A DNA stretch of 9,542 nt, taken from Pseudomonadota bacterium (GTDB taxonomy: Bacteria; Desulfobacterota; Desulfobacteria; Desulfobacterales; Desulfobacteraceae). This document shows positions 1-5,013 of this stretch, piece by piece. The notes below the pieces were generated by a model. It saw only the letters and a program-made list of their open reading frames with translations. It had not been told where the DNA came from and made no database searches. Within the stretch, counting starts at the first letter, position 1; each line of letters begins with the position of its first letter. Location of the stretch: the NCBI GenBank assembly GCA_018812385.1, contig JAHJDU010000196.1, positions 1 to 9,542 of the forward strand, written 5' to 3'. The position numbers and the translations under genes were made by a program.

Positions 1-12
1 ACCGAAAACCCC

Positions 13-138
13 GTGTTTGGGCGAAAAGTTGCCCATATACAAGGCGCAAAAAATCTTGAAACCGGAGTGTACTACTGTACATGAGGATTTCAGGATTTTG
101 CAGCAACGCAGTAGATGGGTGAGTTTTCGTCCAAACAC
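13..138. repeat. Long imperfect inverted repeat abutting the transporter stop codon
   Basis: The outer arms are 13-34 (gtgtttgggcgaaaagttgc...) and 117-138 (...gagttttcgtccaaacac). They match at 18 of 22 positions when one is reverse-complemented. The inner parts also pair imperfectly towards the centre near 68-80, where TGTAC-tact-GTACA forms the tip, so the whole 126 bp could fold as one cruciform or long hairpin. The right arm ends inside the TAG stop (138-140) of the ABC transporter. It could be a dispersed palindromic or MITE-like element, and as RNA it could also end or stabilise the transporter transcript. No ORF of substance lies inside it. The repeat structure is seen directly; the mobile nature is an inference. 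Confidence 0.7.
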
Positions 139-1961
139 TATATATAAGCACCTGCCTGTGTGTTATACAGCCTGGCATACTTTCCATTTTCTTTTATAAG
201 CTCCTCGTGGGAACCCTGTTCTATAATATGTCCTTTATCTAGAACAAGAATTTTATCTGCCATTTTAACAGTTGAGTATCTGTGGCTTATGATTAAAGCG
301 GCACGCCCTTTCATCAAGTTCTTAAGCTTGGAAAAAATATTCATTTCTGTTTCAGGGTCCAGGGCACTTGACGGTTCATCCAGAATAACAATCTGGGCAT
401 CTCTGAAAAAGGCCCTTGAAATCGCTATCATCTGCCATTGTCCAATGCTTAATTCCTCACCATTTTTAAACCATTTTCCCAGCAGGGTATCATAACCCGA
501 GGGGAAACCAGATATTTTTTCATCCACATCCGTTTGTCGGGCAGCTTTTTTTATTTTGGTTATATTGTCTTTTTGTTCAACATCGCCCAGAAAGATGTTT
601 TCTTTGGCGGACAACTGGTATTTGATGTGATCCTGGAAAACAACACTGATTTTTTTTCTGAAATCATCCGTTTTAAAATTTTTAATATTCTGCCCGTCCA
701 AAAAAATGCTACCTTCTTGCGGATCATATAGTCTTGCTAATAATTTTACGATGGTTGATTTACCAGAACCGTTTTCACCGACAAGGGCAACAATTTCTCC
801 TGGTTTTATGGAAAAATTTACACAATTAATAACATTCTTTACACTATTCTGGTAAAAAAAACTCACATTTTTAAATTCAAGGTTGGTTCTGATTTTTTCT
901 GGCACATTACATGGAATTTTTGGCTCAAGAACCTGGGGTTCAAGTTTTAAAAAATCATAAAGCTGGGACAAAAATAAATTGTCCTCATACATCTGGGCAC
1001 CGCTTTCCAAAAAGGTTTTTAAAAATCCAAGTCCTTTTTGGAATCCTTGAAAATACATGACCATGTCTCCCAGGGTGATCGTGCCCTGGGCAGTTTTAAA
1101 GGCAATATAGACAAAAGATCCAAAAACAGCCAGGGTAGCGCTTGACTGGGCAATAAAGTCTCCAAAGGCCCGTCTTTTTTCAAAATAGAGTTTTTCATCC
1201 TTTAAAATTTTTCTAATGGATTTAAACTGGGTAATAAAATGCTTTCCAAGGTTGAATAGTCTGAATTCCTTGGCATGGGCATCTCCTGTGAGCATCCAGT
1301 GAAAATAGTATGAGCGGCGCTCATCTTCAGTCCTTTTTTCCTGCCAGGAATAGATTTTTTCAGAATATTTCAAGCGTAGCAGAACCCCCGGGATTGAGGC
1401 TGCAATCATGACAATGGGAAGGATTGGGTTAAACATGAATAACAACCAGCACACAGCAGCAAAAGATGCCCCGCTCTGGCCTGCGGCAAACAGACCATTC
1501 ACAATGCTTGTCGGCCGGTAAGGGCCTTCTCTCTGGGCTCTGAAAAGCGTATTCATGTATTCTGGAGATTCATAAAAGGCAAGATCAGCACGGACTGATT
1601 TTTCATGCAGAACAGAGAACATGTAATCTGTAACAGTAAGGGATTGGGCTTTTTTAATATAGTCGCTTAAAAAATTAAAAAACGCTGCTATAAGTCCGAT
1701 CCCGCAACTGATTCCAATGTACAAAAGAGGCTTTGAAAAATCCTGATCAAACAGGCTTGTTTCCTGGCTGAAGTCAAGCCCTGTAACAGAATCAATAATC
1801 AGTTTTATAAGGTATAAGGAGACAAGGGGAAGGACACCCAGGACAACAACAACAAACCCTGAAAGCACTGAATATAAAGGAGATGCCTGCCATACAAACT
1901 TTAATGCCCTGTCAATCCTGAAGGCATTTTTAAGTTTGGTATTTAAGGAGTTTGGAGTCAT
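138..1961 (-). CDS. ABC half-transporter (fused membrane and ATPase domains), probable peptide exporter
   Basis: This 607-residue protein has an N-terminal transmembrane domain (about residues 25-340, with hydrophobic segments near 32-55, 78-96, 165-195 and 270-290) and a C-terminal ATPase domain. The Walker A motif GENGSGKST is at 395-403, the Q-loop Gln at 443 (VFQD), the signature LSIGQWQ at 504-510, Walker B IVILDEP at 524-530 and the H-loop His at 560. The signature has Ile where LSGGQ has Gly; the GQWQ form is familiar in bacteriocin and RiPP exporters. There is no N-terminal C39 peptidase domain, so leader removal must be done by another protein, plausibly the S26 protease encoded upstream. 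It probably exports the product of the 47-codon peptide gene, which ends just upstream. The ATG at 1961 is the first possible start after an in-frame TAA but has no clear Shine-Dalgarno sequence. A TATAAT hexamer (1970-1975) sits only 8 bp before it. Expression may therefore rely on read-through of the 1985-2023 terminator or on a leaderless transcript. The class is certain; the substrate is inferred from context. Confidence 0.92.
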   Translation of the reverse strand: MTPNSLNTKLKNAFRIDRALKFVWQASPLYSVLSGFVVVVLGVLPLVSLYLIKLIIDSVTGLDFSQETSLFDQDFSKPLLYIGISCGIGLIAAFFNFLSDYIKKAQSLTVTDYMFSVLHEKSVRADLAFYESPEYMNTLFRAQREGPYRPTSIVNGLFAAGQSGASFAAVCWLLFMFNPILPIVMIAASIPGVLLRLKYSEKIYSWQEKRTEDERRSYYFHWMLTGDAHAKEFRLFNLGKHFITQFKSIRKILKDEKLYFEKRRAFGDFIAQSSATLAVFGSFVYIAFKTAQGTITLGDMVMYFQGFQKGLGFLKTFLESGAQMYEDNLFLSQLYDFLKLEPQVLEPKIPCNVPEKIRTNLEFKNVSFFYQNSVKNVINCVNFSIKPGEIVALVGENGSGKSTIVKLLARLYDPQEGSIFLDGQNIKNFKTDDFRKKISVVFQDHIKYQLSAKENIFLGDVEQKDNITKIKKAARQTDVDEKISGFPSGYDTLLGKWFKNGEELSIGQWQMIAISRAFFRDAQIVILDEPSSALDPETEMNIFSKLKNLMKGRAALIISHRYSTVKMADKILVLDKGHIIEQGSHEELIKENGKYARLYNTQAGAYI

Positions 1962-1984
1962 CAGACATGATTATACATAAAAGC

Positions 1985-2023
1985 AAAAAAAAAGACAGGA
2001 AGTAATTACAACTCCCTGTCTTT
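1985..2023 (-). terminator. Rho-independent terminator after the peptide gene
   Basis: On the minus strand AAAGACAGGGAGT (2023-2011) pairs with ACTTCCTGTCTTT (2003-1991) around a 7-nt loop. There is one G-U wobble at the RNA level. Nine U residues follow directly (1993-1985). The wobble pairs only in minus-strand RNA and the T-tract lies on the minus-strand 3' side, so it acts on transcripts coming from the peptide gene. It separates that gene from the ABC transporter and would limit transporter expression relative to peptide. Confidence 0.85.
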
Positions 2024-2043
2024 TAAAAGAATATAATAAAAAT

Positions 2044-2187
2044 TTATATTAAGTTAGTTTTTTTTCTTCCCATTACACTGATTCCAAGGAGGCCAATTCC
2101 GAAAAATAGCATGGTTGCTGGTTTAGGAATAAGGAGGACCCCCAGGGGGAGGGGTGCAAGGAGCAGACACAGCAACAACATTCTCAT
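2044..2187 (-). CDS. Overlapping +1-frame ORF ending in a PEP-CTERM-like sorting tail
   Basis: This 47-codon reading frame starts at an ATG at 2187 inside the RiPP-like peptide gene, in its +1 frame, and runs 79 bp past that gene's stop. Its C-terminal half carries the hallmarks of a PEP-CTERM signal: IPKPATMLFFGIGLLG, a hydrophobic span, then the basic cluster GRKK, ending KTNLI. The usual PEP triplet is PKP here. PEP-CTERM tails direct proteins to exosortase in Gram-negative bacteria that make extracellular polysaccharide (established). The upstream half is a leucine-rich stretch that overlaps the other gene. There is no Shine-Dalgarno sequence before the 2187 ATG, so independent translation is doubtful. 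A one-base change, or a +1 ribosomal slip in the C/G homopolymer tract at about 2135-2152, would fuse this tail to the 47-codon peptide's leader, giving a protein of roughly 73 residues. It could also be the relic of an older PEP-CTERM gene. The tail is seen clearly; how, or whether, it is expressed is unknown. Confidence 0.5.
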   Translation of the reverse strand: MRMLLLCLLLAPLPLGVLLIPKPATMLFFGIGLLGISVMGRKKTNLI

Positions 2188-2266
2188 GCACATTGAATCC
2201 GGTGATGGTTTTAATTTCCGGTTTTATCCAGATCTTTTTATTTTCTTTTTTGATTTTATTATCCAT
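2123..2266 (-). CDS. RiPP-like precursor peptide, 47 residues, WxKPEI leader and Pro-rich C-terminus
   Basis: This small gene has an ideal start: AAGGAG, a 7-nt spacer and ATG. The lysine-rich N-terminus contains KIWIKPEIKTI (residues 10-20 with flanks), resembling the Y/W-x-x-P-x-L/I segments that PqqD-type proteins bind in lasso and other RiPP leaders. A hydrophobic hinge, ENVVAVSA (28-35), follows, then the tail PCTPPPGGPPYS (36-47), with one Cys, three consecutive Pro, GG and a terminal Ser. It lies between an S26 protease gene and an ABC exporter gene, downstream of HprK-like and PqqD-like genes, and has its own promoter and terminator, as expected of an abundant precursor. Candidate cleavage sites for the signal-peptidase-like S26 protein are after Ala32 (VVA) or Ala35 (VSA, although Pro at +1 disfavours it). 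The terminal Ser is notable because paeninodin-type HprK-like kinases phosphorylate a precursor's C-terminal Ser (known from the family). The final class of natural product is not established. The +1 frame downstream encodes a PEP-CTERM tail, so the stop at 2123 could be a frameshift product. Confidence 0.75.
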   Translation of the reverse strand: MDNKIKKENKKIWIKPEIKTITGFNVHENVVAVSAPCTPPPGGPPYS

Positions 2267-2280
2267 TTGTTAACTCCTTG
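2266..2280 (-). promoter_or_regulatory. Shine-Dalgarno of the precursor gene
   Basis: CAAGGAG (2280-2274) lies 7 nt upstream of the ATG at 2266-2264. This is the best-spaced ribosome binding site in the RiPP-like block and it fixes the start of the 47-codon gene. Confidence 0.8.
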
Positions 2281-2311
2281 GTTTCAAAATTCCATATTTT
2301 CTTTGAAAAGA

Positions 2312-2340
2312 ATTAAAGCAACAACTATGCCAAAAGTCAA
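2312..2340 (-). promoter_or_regulatory. Sigma70-type promoter of the precursor peptide gene
   Basis: On the minus strand a -35 box TTGACT (2340-2335) and a -10 box TTTAAT (2317-2312) are separated by exactly 17 bp, each matching the consensus at five of six positions. The -35 box contains the TGA stop codon of the upstream S26 protease gene. The predicted start near 2305 gives a leader of about 40 nt with the AAGGAG site. With the terminator at 1985-2023 this makes the peptide gene a separate short transcription unit that can be expressed well above the modifying enzymes. Confidence 0.65.
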
Positions 2341-2810
2341 GAAAAAATAAATTTCATTTTTCTAATGATACGTGTCAGCAACTGTAAAATATTCATCCGG
2401 GATAAAATAGCAATCAGGTGTCTTTCAGTGCCCAGTCCAAAAGTAACCGGAACAGATTTTCTGTAAATTTCAGCAACCTTTCCGGCAAGGTCTTCTTTTT
2501 TGATATCTGGATCTGATGCGAAACAATTATCTCCTTTGGTGATGATATTATTATGGGCGGTTTTAATTATCCTGTGAGCCACAAACCTGGAATTTGACTC
2601 CTCATAACAGGCCACAATATCCCCAACTTTAATTTTTGAAGTGATGGGAACTATTTTGATTGTATCAGCATCTTTGATCCAGGGAAGCATGCTGTTGCCC
2701 TGGATAGTCCCAGAAAATTTAATTAAAGACCCACCCCGGGATAAATCTTTTAATAAGGTATGGGCAGTTTGGGTGGAAATGCTTTTTTTATCCCCATCAT
2801 TTTTTTTCAA
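2337..2810 (-). CDS. S24/S26 signal-peptidase-like serine protease
   Basis: This 157-residue protein shows the S26 family pattern: catalytic Ser40 in GNSMLP, then a beta-rich body with VGDIV (62-66), VAHR with His79, and TKGDNCFASDP (91-101). Ser followed by His in this arrangement resembles the SipW/eukaryotic Ser-His type more than the Ser-Lys LepB type. There is no obvious N-terminal membrane anchor; a basic hydrophobic segment near 131-157 could touch the membrane. The only plausible in-frame start is TTG at 2810, with AAAAGGG 8 nt upstream; the next in-frame Met is in the active-site motif itself. It overlaps the PqqD-like gene by 14 bp, so the two are likely translationally coupled. Small S24/S26 proteases occur in HprK/PqqD/ABC RiPP loci (family knowledge). 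Its likely job is to trim the precursor encoded directly downstream, which is inferred from position. The domain call is secure; the substrate is not. Confidence 0.85.
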   Translation of the reverse strand: MKKNDGDKKSISTQTAHTLLKDLSRGGSLIKFSGTIQGNSMLPWIKDADTIKIVPITSKIKVGDIVACYEESNSRFVAHRIIKTAHNNIITKGDNCFASDPDIKKEDLAGKVAEIYRKSVPVTFGLGTERHLIAILSRMNILQLLTRIIRKMKFIFS

Positions 2811-3099
2811 GGATCAAACCCTTTTCAAGGAGTTCTAAGATCAGTTCCTTTATGTCTTTTTCAACTTTATCCTTTGAAACATCATACTCGCAAACCAGTA
2901 TTTCAATAATTTTTGCCAAAGAGTTCTGCCCATCCAGTTTTCCCCAAACAATCTTTCCCGTAGCGTTTATGGTATAAATGGAGCTGTCAATATTACTGAT
3001 ATTTTCATTCATTGTAATAATAACAAGCTCATCCTCAATTTCTTTTACAATTGCATTGTCCACTGTTTTATAAACAGTCAGAAGATTTATGTCATGCAT
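2797..3099 (-). CDS. PqqD-like RiPP recognition protein
   Basis: A protein of 100 residues with the PqqD layout: a beta-rich N-terminal part (IVKEIEDELVIITM...), the diagnostic YTINATGKIVWGKLDG segment (compare LN-x-TG-x-x-IW-x-x-LDG), then a helical half with VEKDIKELILELLEKGLI. PqqD-fold domains bind the leader of a RiPP precursor and present it to modifying enzymes (established for PqqD, lasso B1 and others). The start is placed at 3099 because AAGGAAA lies 6 nt upstream of that ATG. Starting at the ATG at 3123 would add eight residues and create a 4-bp ATGA overlap with the HprK-like gene, but no Shine-Dalgarno sequence precedes it. It overlaps the S26 protease gene by 14 bp. The expected ligand is the KIWIKPEI leader of the 47-residue peptide; that pairing is inferred. 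Confidence 0.85.
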   Translation of the reverse strand: MHDINLLTVYKTVDNAIVKEIEDELVIITMNENISNIDSSIYTINATGKIVWGKLDGQNSLAKIIEILVCEYDVSKDKVEKDIKELILELLEKGLILEKK

Positions 3100-3119
3100 A
3101 ATTGATTTCCTTAAACGCA

Positions 3120-4031
3120 TCATAATAATTGGATCTCATGAGAAATAAGGGTATAGATTTCATTTGTCAAATTAAATTTCAATGAATAAAAAGGTGTCTT
3201 TTGGACAAAATCATCAACAAGGCCCAGGGTTGAGTTCCATTGGTCTGTCATAAAAAAGTTTTTAACAAGCGCCTTTATCGCTTTTTCATATTTCTTCGTT
3301 ATTTTTGTTATTGGTGTTATCATATTATGGTCTGCCTGCTCAATAAAAAAAACGGCATCAACTTTTCCTGTATAAAGTGAGGCTGATGTGACCCCAGGAT
3401 GTATCCAGCTGCCCGAAGCAAAAAAATCTGCATTGTCTTTTTGCATGATGATCCTGTCATCGCAAAAAATCTTCCCTCCGTTTTTTTTTATCAAGCCTGA
3501 AATAGTACTTTTGCCTGCACCTGATTTGCCGGTAAACAATAATGTCTTACCTGATAGGGATACACCGTTTGAATGAAATAAAAATCCATTTCTGTCCGCC
3601 AGAAGTTTTGACATCAAAATTTGATCAGTACCTAATCCTGTCAAGCTATTCAGCCTTAAATTGCCATATTGTTTTCGGTTTATACCTGAAAAATATATCT
3701 TGCCATGGCTGTGCTCCTTGTTAAACACATTTGTGACTGAATATGGTATGGGTGACCATTCTTCGGAATTATATCGATAAATGCAAATAGAATCAGAGAT
3801 TGATATCTTCCATGTGCCGTCATCCAGAACTGTTTTTAAGGCATTTGCCTTATGAACCTCTGGTTTGGGGATATCAGATAAGAAATGATGGATAACAATA
3901 TTATCTTCACCAGGGCCGTCAGTCTCAAAAAAACTAAATTTCGGTTCCAAGGTATTTTTTGCTATGGGAACCTCTGAATTTAATTGGACGGTTATGCCGG
4001 CTGCATGGAAGAACCTAGTGTATGTTTCCAT
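3120..4031 (-). CDS. HPr kinase-like protein (HprK-related, RiPP-associated kinase)
   Basis: This protein of about 303 residues has a variable N-terminal half (to about 125) and a C-terminal HPr kinase/phosphorylase-like domain. Seen there are FLFHSNGVSLSGK (His close to the site), a P-loop GKSGAGKST (about 168-176 from the ATG), GGKIFCDDRIIM with paired Asp residues (about 185-196), and a trailing region with FFIEQADH. It lacks the full bacterial HprK layout and sits with PqqD-like, protease and exporter genes, so it belongs with HprK-related kinases of RiPP loci rather than with sugar-transport regulation. In the paeninodin lasso system such kinases phosphorylate the precursor's C-terminal Ser (established); the peptide here also ends in Ser, so the same reaction is a reasonable inference. 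The ATG at 4031 is preferred, with GCAGGA just upstream; an extension to a TTG at 4043 is possible but lacks a ribosome binding site. The gene ends within 4 bp of an alternative PqqD start. Confidence 0.85.
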   Translation of the reverse strand: METYTRFFHAAGITVQLNSEVPIAKNTLEPKFSFFETDGPGEDNIVIHHFLSDIPKPEVHKANALKTVLDDGTWKISISDSICIYRYNSEEWSPIPYSVTNVFNKEHSHGKIYFSGINRKQYGNLRLNSLTGLGTDQILMSKLLADRNGFLFHSNGVSLSGKTLLFTGKSGAGKSTISGLIKKNGGKIFCDDRIIMQKDNADFFASGSWIHPGVTSASLYTGKVDAVFFIEQADHNMITPITKITKKYEKAIKALVKNFFMTDQWNSTLGLVDDFVQKTPFYSLKFNLTNEIYTLISHEIQLL

Positions 4032-4067
4032 AAATTCCTGCAAACTTTTGATTAAAATAAACTTAAC

Positions 4068-4118
4068 CTATCCTATCCACAGATTCATTCCTAAAGTGTT
4101 TACAACTTTTGTTCTCAT
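4068..4118 (-). CDS. 16-codon mini-ORF upstream of the kinase gene
   Basis: AAGGAGG, a 7-nt spacer and ATG open a frame that reads MRTKVVNTLGMNLWIG and then stops with TAG, 36 nt before the kinase ATG. The ribosome binding site is the strongest in the window, much better than that of the kinase gene. It may be a leader peptide that couples translation of the operon, a tiny peptide product, or the remaining 5' end of a gene whose body was deleted. All three frames have stops between it and the kinase gene. No family is recognised. Confidence 0.45.
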   Translation of the reverse strand: MRTKVVNTLGMNLWIG

Positions 4119-4131
4119 TATAAACCTCCTT

Positions 4132-4162
4132 AAACACATAACAATGCGCTGGATTTGTGTTT
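4132..4162. promoter_or_regulatory. Short inverted repeat upstream of the RiPP-like operon
   Basis: AAACACA (4132-4138) and TGTGTTT (4156-4162) are exact 7-bp inverted arms separated by 17 bp, directly upstream of the AAGGAGG site of the mini-ORF. A weak -35-like TTGCCA overlaps the outer side on the minus strand, but no convincing -10 box follows. It could be an operator for the operon, but arms this short also arise by chance. The rest of 4163-4291 shows no gene. Confidence 0.25.
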
Positions 4163-4291
4163 TTGGCAAGACCTTATCTCTTTGCCCCTTTTTTCTTTTA
4201 TGAGGCTATTCGCGATCTAAATGTAAATGAATTTTAATTGCTTTATCCAGATTTCCTATCATGAGAAAGTTTTATGATAGATATATCTTTT

Positions 4292-4669
4292 TCAAGGCTC
4301 AAAGATTTTCAATTTTAAATCTTTTATCACTTTGAAATGTTTCGTATTACTTGATGAAAGCGTCATATTATTTTCCACTGCTGTTGCGGCAACGATAGCA
4401 TCACCTGAACGAATACTTGAACTTAAGGTATATTCTTCAACATAGATTGAAGCGCGATGCCCAATATTTTCAGTCAACGGGAGCATGTTAAAGCCAAAAG
4501 AGGTTAAAAAGTCTTTTACATATTGATGTTGAGTTTTGTTTTTAGCACATTGTAAAAGTTCCATGTAAGTTTGGATGGAAAGGTATCTTTTCTGAGTATC
4601 TTGCATCAGTTCGGCTGCTTTTTTATTGCCTCTCTGGGCCCATATAAAAATATCAGTATCAAATATCAT
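4292..4669 (-). CDS. PIN-domain toxin of a type II toxin-antitoxin pair (VapC-like)
   Basis: A 125-residue PIN protein. The acidic residues of the family are visible: Asp4 and Asp6 in MIFDTDIFIW, Glu37 in YMELL, and Asp90 in RSGDAIVAATA. The C-terminal SSNTKHFKVI (106-115) occupies the place of the last motif, with Asn108, as in many VapC proteins. PIN toxins are Mg-dependent ribonucleases that cut tRNA or other RNA (family knowledge); the target here cannot be read from sequence. Its start overlaps the antitoxin gene by 11 bp, indicating translational coupling. A decayed second copy of this gene lies at 9002-9221. The gene appears intact. Confidence 0.9.
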   Translation of the reverse strand: MIFDTDIFIWAQRGNKKAAELMQDTQKRYLSIQTYMELLQCAKNKTQHQYVKDFLTSFGFNMLPLTENIGHRASIYVEEYTLSSSIRSGDAIVAATAVENNMTLSSSNTKHFKVIKDLKLKIFEP

Positions 4670-4904
4670 CGTATCTGGAGCCCCGCAATGTATCTAATTC
4701 ATCCAAAACAGATTTGTCGGTATTTGTGGGGGACATACCAAAAAATGGATGTTCGGAAATCTTTAAGTTTTTTTTCTGATTGTCAGCGGGTATTATAATA
4801 CCTTTGACCTTACCACGATAGAGAACTGTTACCTTTTCATTCCTATCAAGAGCTTTGAGTACATCATTCATCTTATATCTTAAATCAACCACTGTTGCCC
4901 GCAT
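4659..4904 (-). CDS. Antitoxin of the PIN toxin (Phd/YefM-like)
   Basis: This 81-residue protein has an N-terminal segment, MRATVVDLRYKMNDVLKALD...VTVLYRGKVKGIIIP, that fits the small Phd/YefM-like DNA-binding fold (strand, helix, then a hydrophobic hairpin with RGK). The polar C-terminus (about 45-81) would wrap the toxin. The start is secure: AAGGAGG precedes the ATG at 4904 by 7 nt. Antitoxins of this family neutralise the toxin and, with it, repress their own promoter. The promoter at 4934-4962 carries overlapping palindromes that suit this role. Confidence 0.85.
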   Translation of the reverse strand: MRATVVDLRYKMNDVLKALDRNEKVTVLYRGKVKGIIIPADNQKKNLKISEHPFFGMSPTNTDKSVLDELDTLRGSRYDDI

Positions 4905-4922
4905 AAGGTGCCTCCTTTTTAA

Positions 4923-4962
4923 TGTATAATTGAAATATACAGTAATTATAAATCCGTTGCAA
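4923..4962 (-). promoter_or_regulatory. Promoter of the toxin-antitoxin operon with nested palindromic operators
   Basis: On the minus strand TTGCAA (4962-4957), a 17-bp spacer and TATATT (4939-4934) form a good sigma70-type promoter. Two inverted repeats cover the -10 and start regions: TGTATA-N7-TATACA (4923-4941) and TATAATT-N12-AATTATA (4925-4950). Their placement would let a DNA-bound antitoxin block transcription, the usual autoregulation in type II systems. The palindromes are seen; repressor binding is inferred. Confidence 0.6.
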
Positions 4963-5013
4963 GCTAATAGTACTTTTCATCATTCCCAAAAAATCCTGAA
5001 AATCAGCGTTCCA

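Noticed and set aside
1970..1975. TATAAT as the promoter of the ABC transporter
   Set aside because: The hexamer is perfect but the -35 region is poor and transcription would start almost at the ATG; mentioned under the gene but not listed as a feature.
2123..2266. Calling the peptide a lasso peptide precursor
   Set aside because: The leader is similar, but no cyclase or B2 protein is present and there is no Asp/Glu at ring position 7-9 after a usual first core residue, so only a RiPP-like label is justified.
2111..2350. 79-codon plus-strand frame over the precursor region
   Set aside because: It has no ribosome binding site, is antisense to the well-supported minus-strand peptide gene, and its composition reads as a shadow of that gene and its promoter.
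4165..4200. Plus-strand hairpin with T-run (GGCAAGA...TCTTTGCC then Ts)
   Set aside because: It points in the plus direction, where no gene precedes it; on the minus strand it lacks a T-tract. Probably chance.
4256..4280. CTATCAT...ATGATAG hairpin downstream of the PIN toxin
   Set aside because: A 7-bp AT-rich stem without a T-tract on the minus strand; too weak to call as a terminator.
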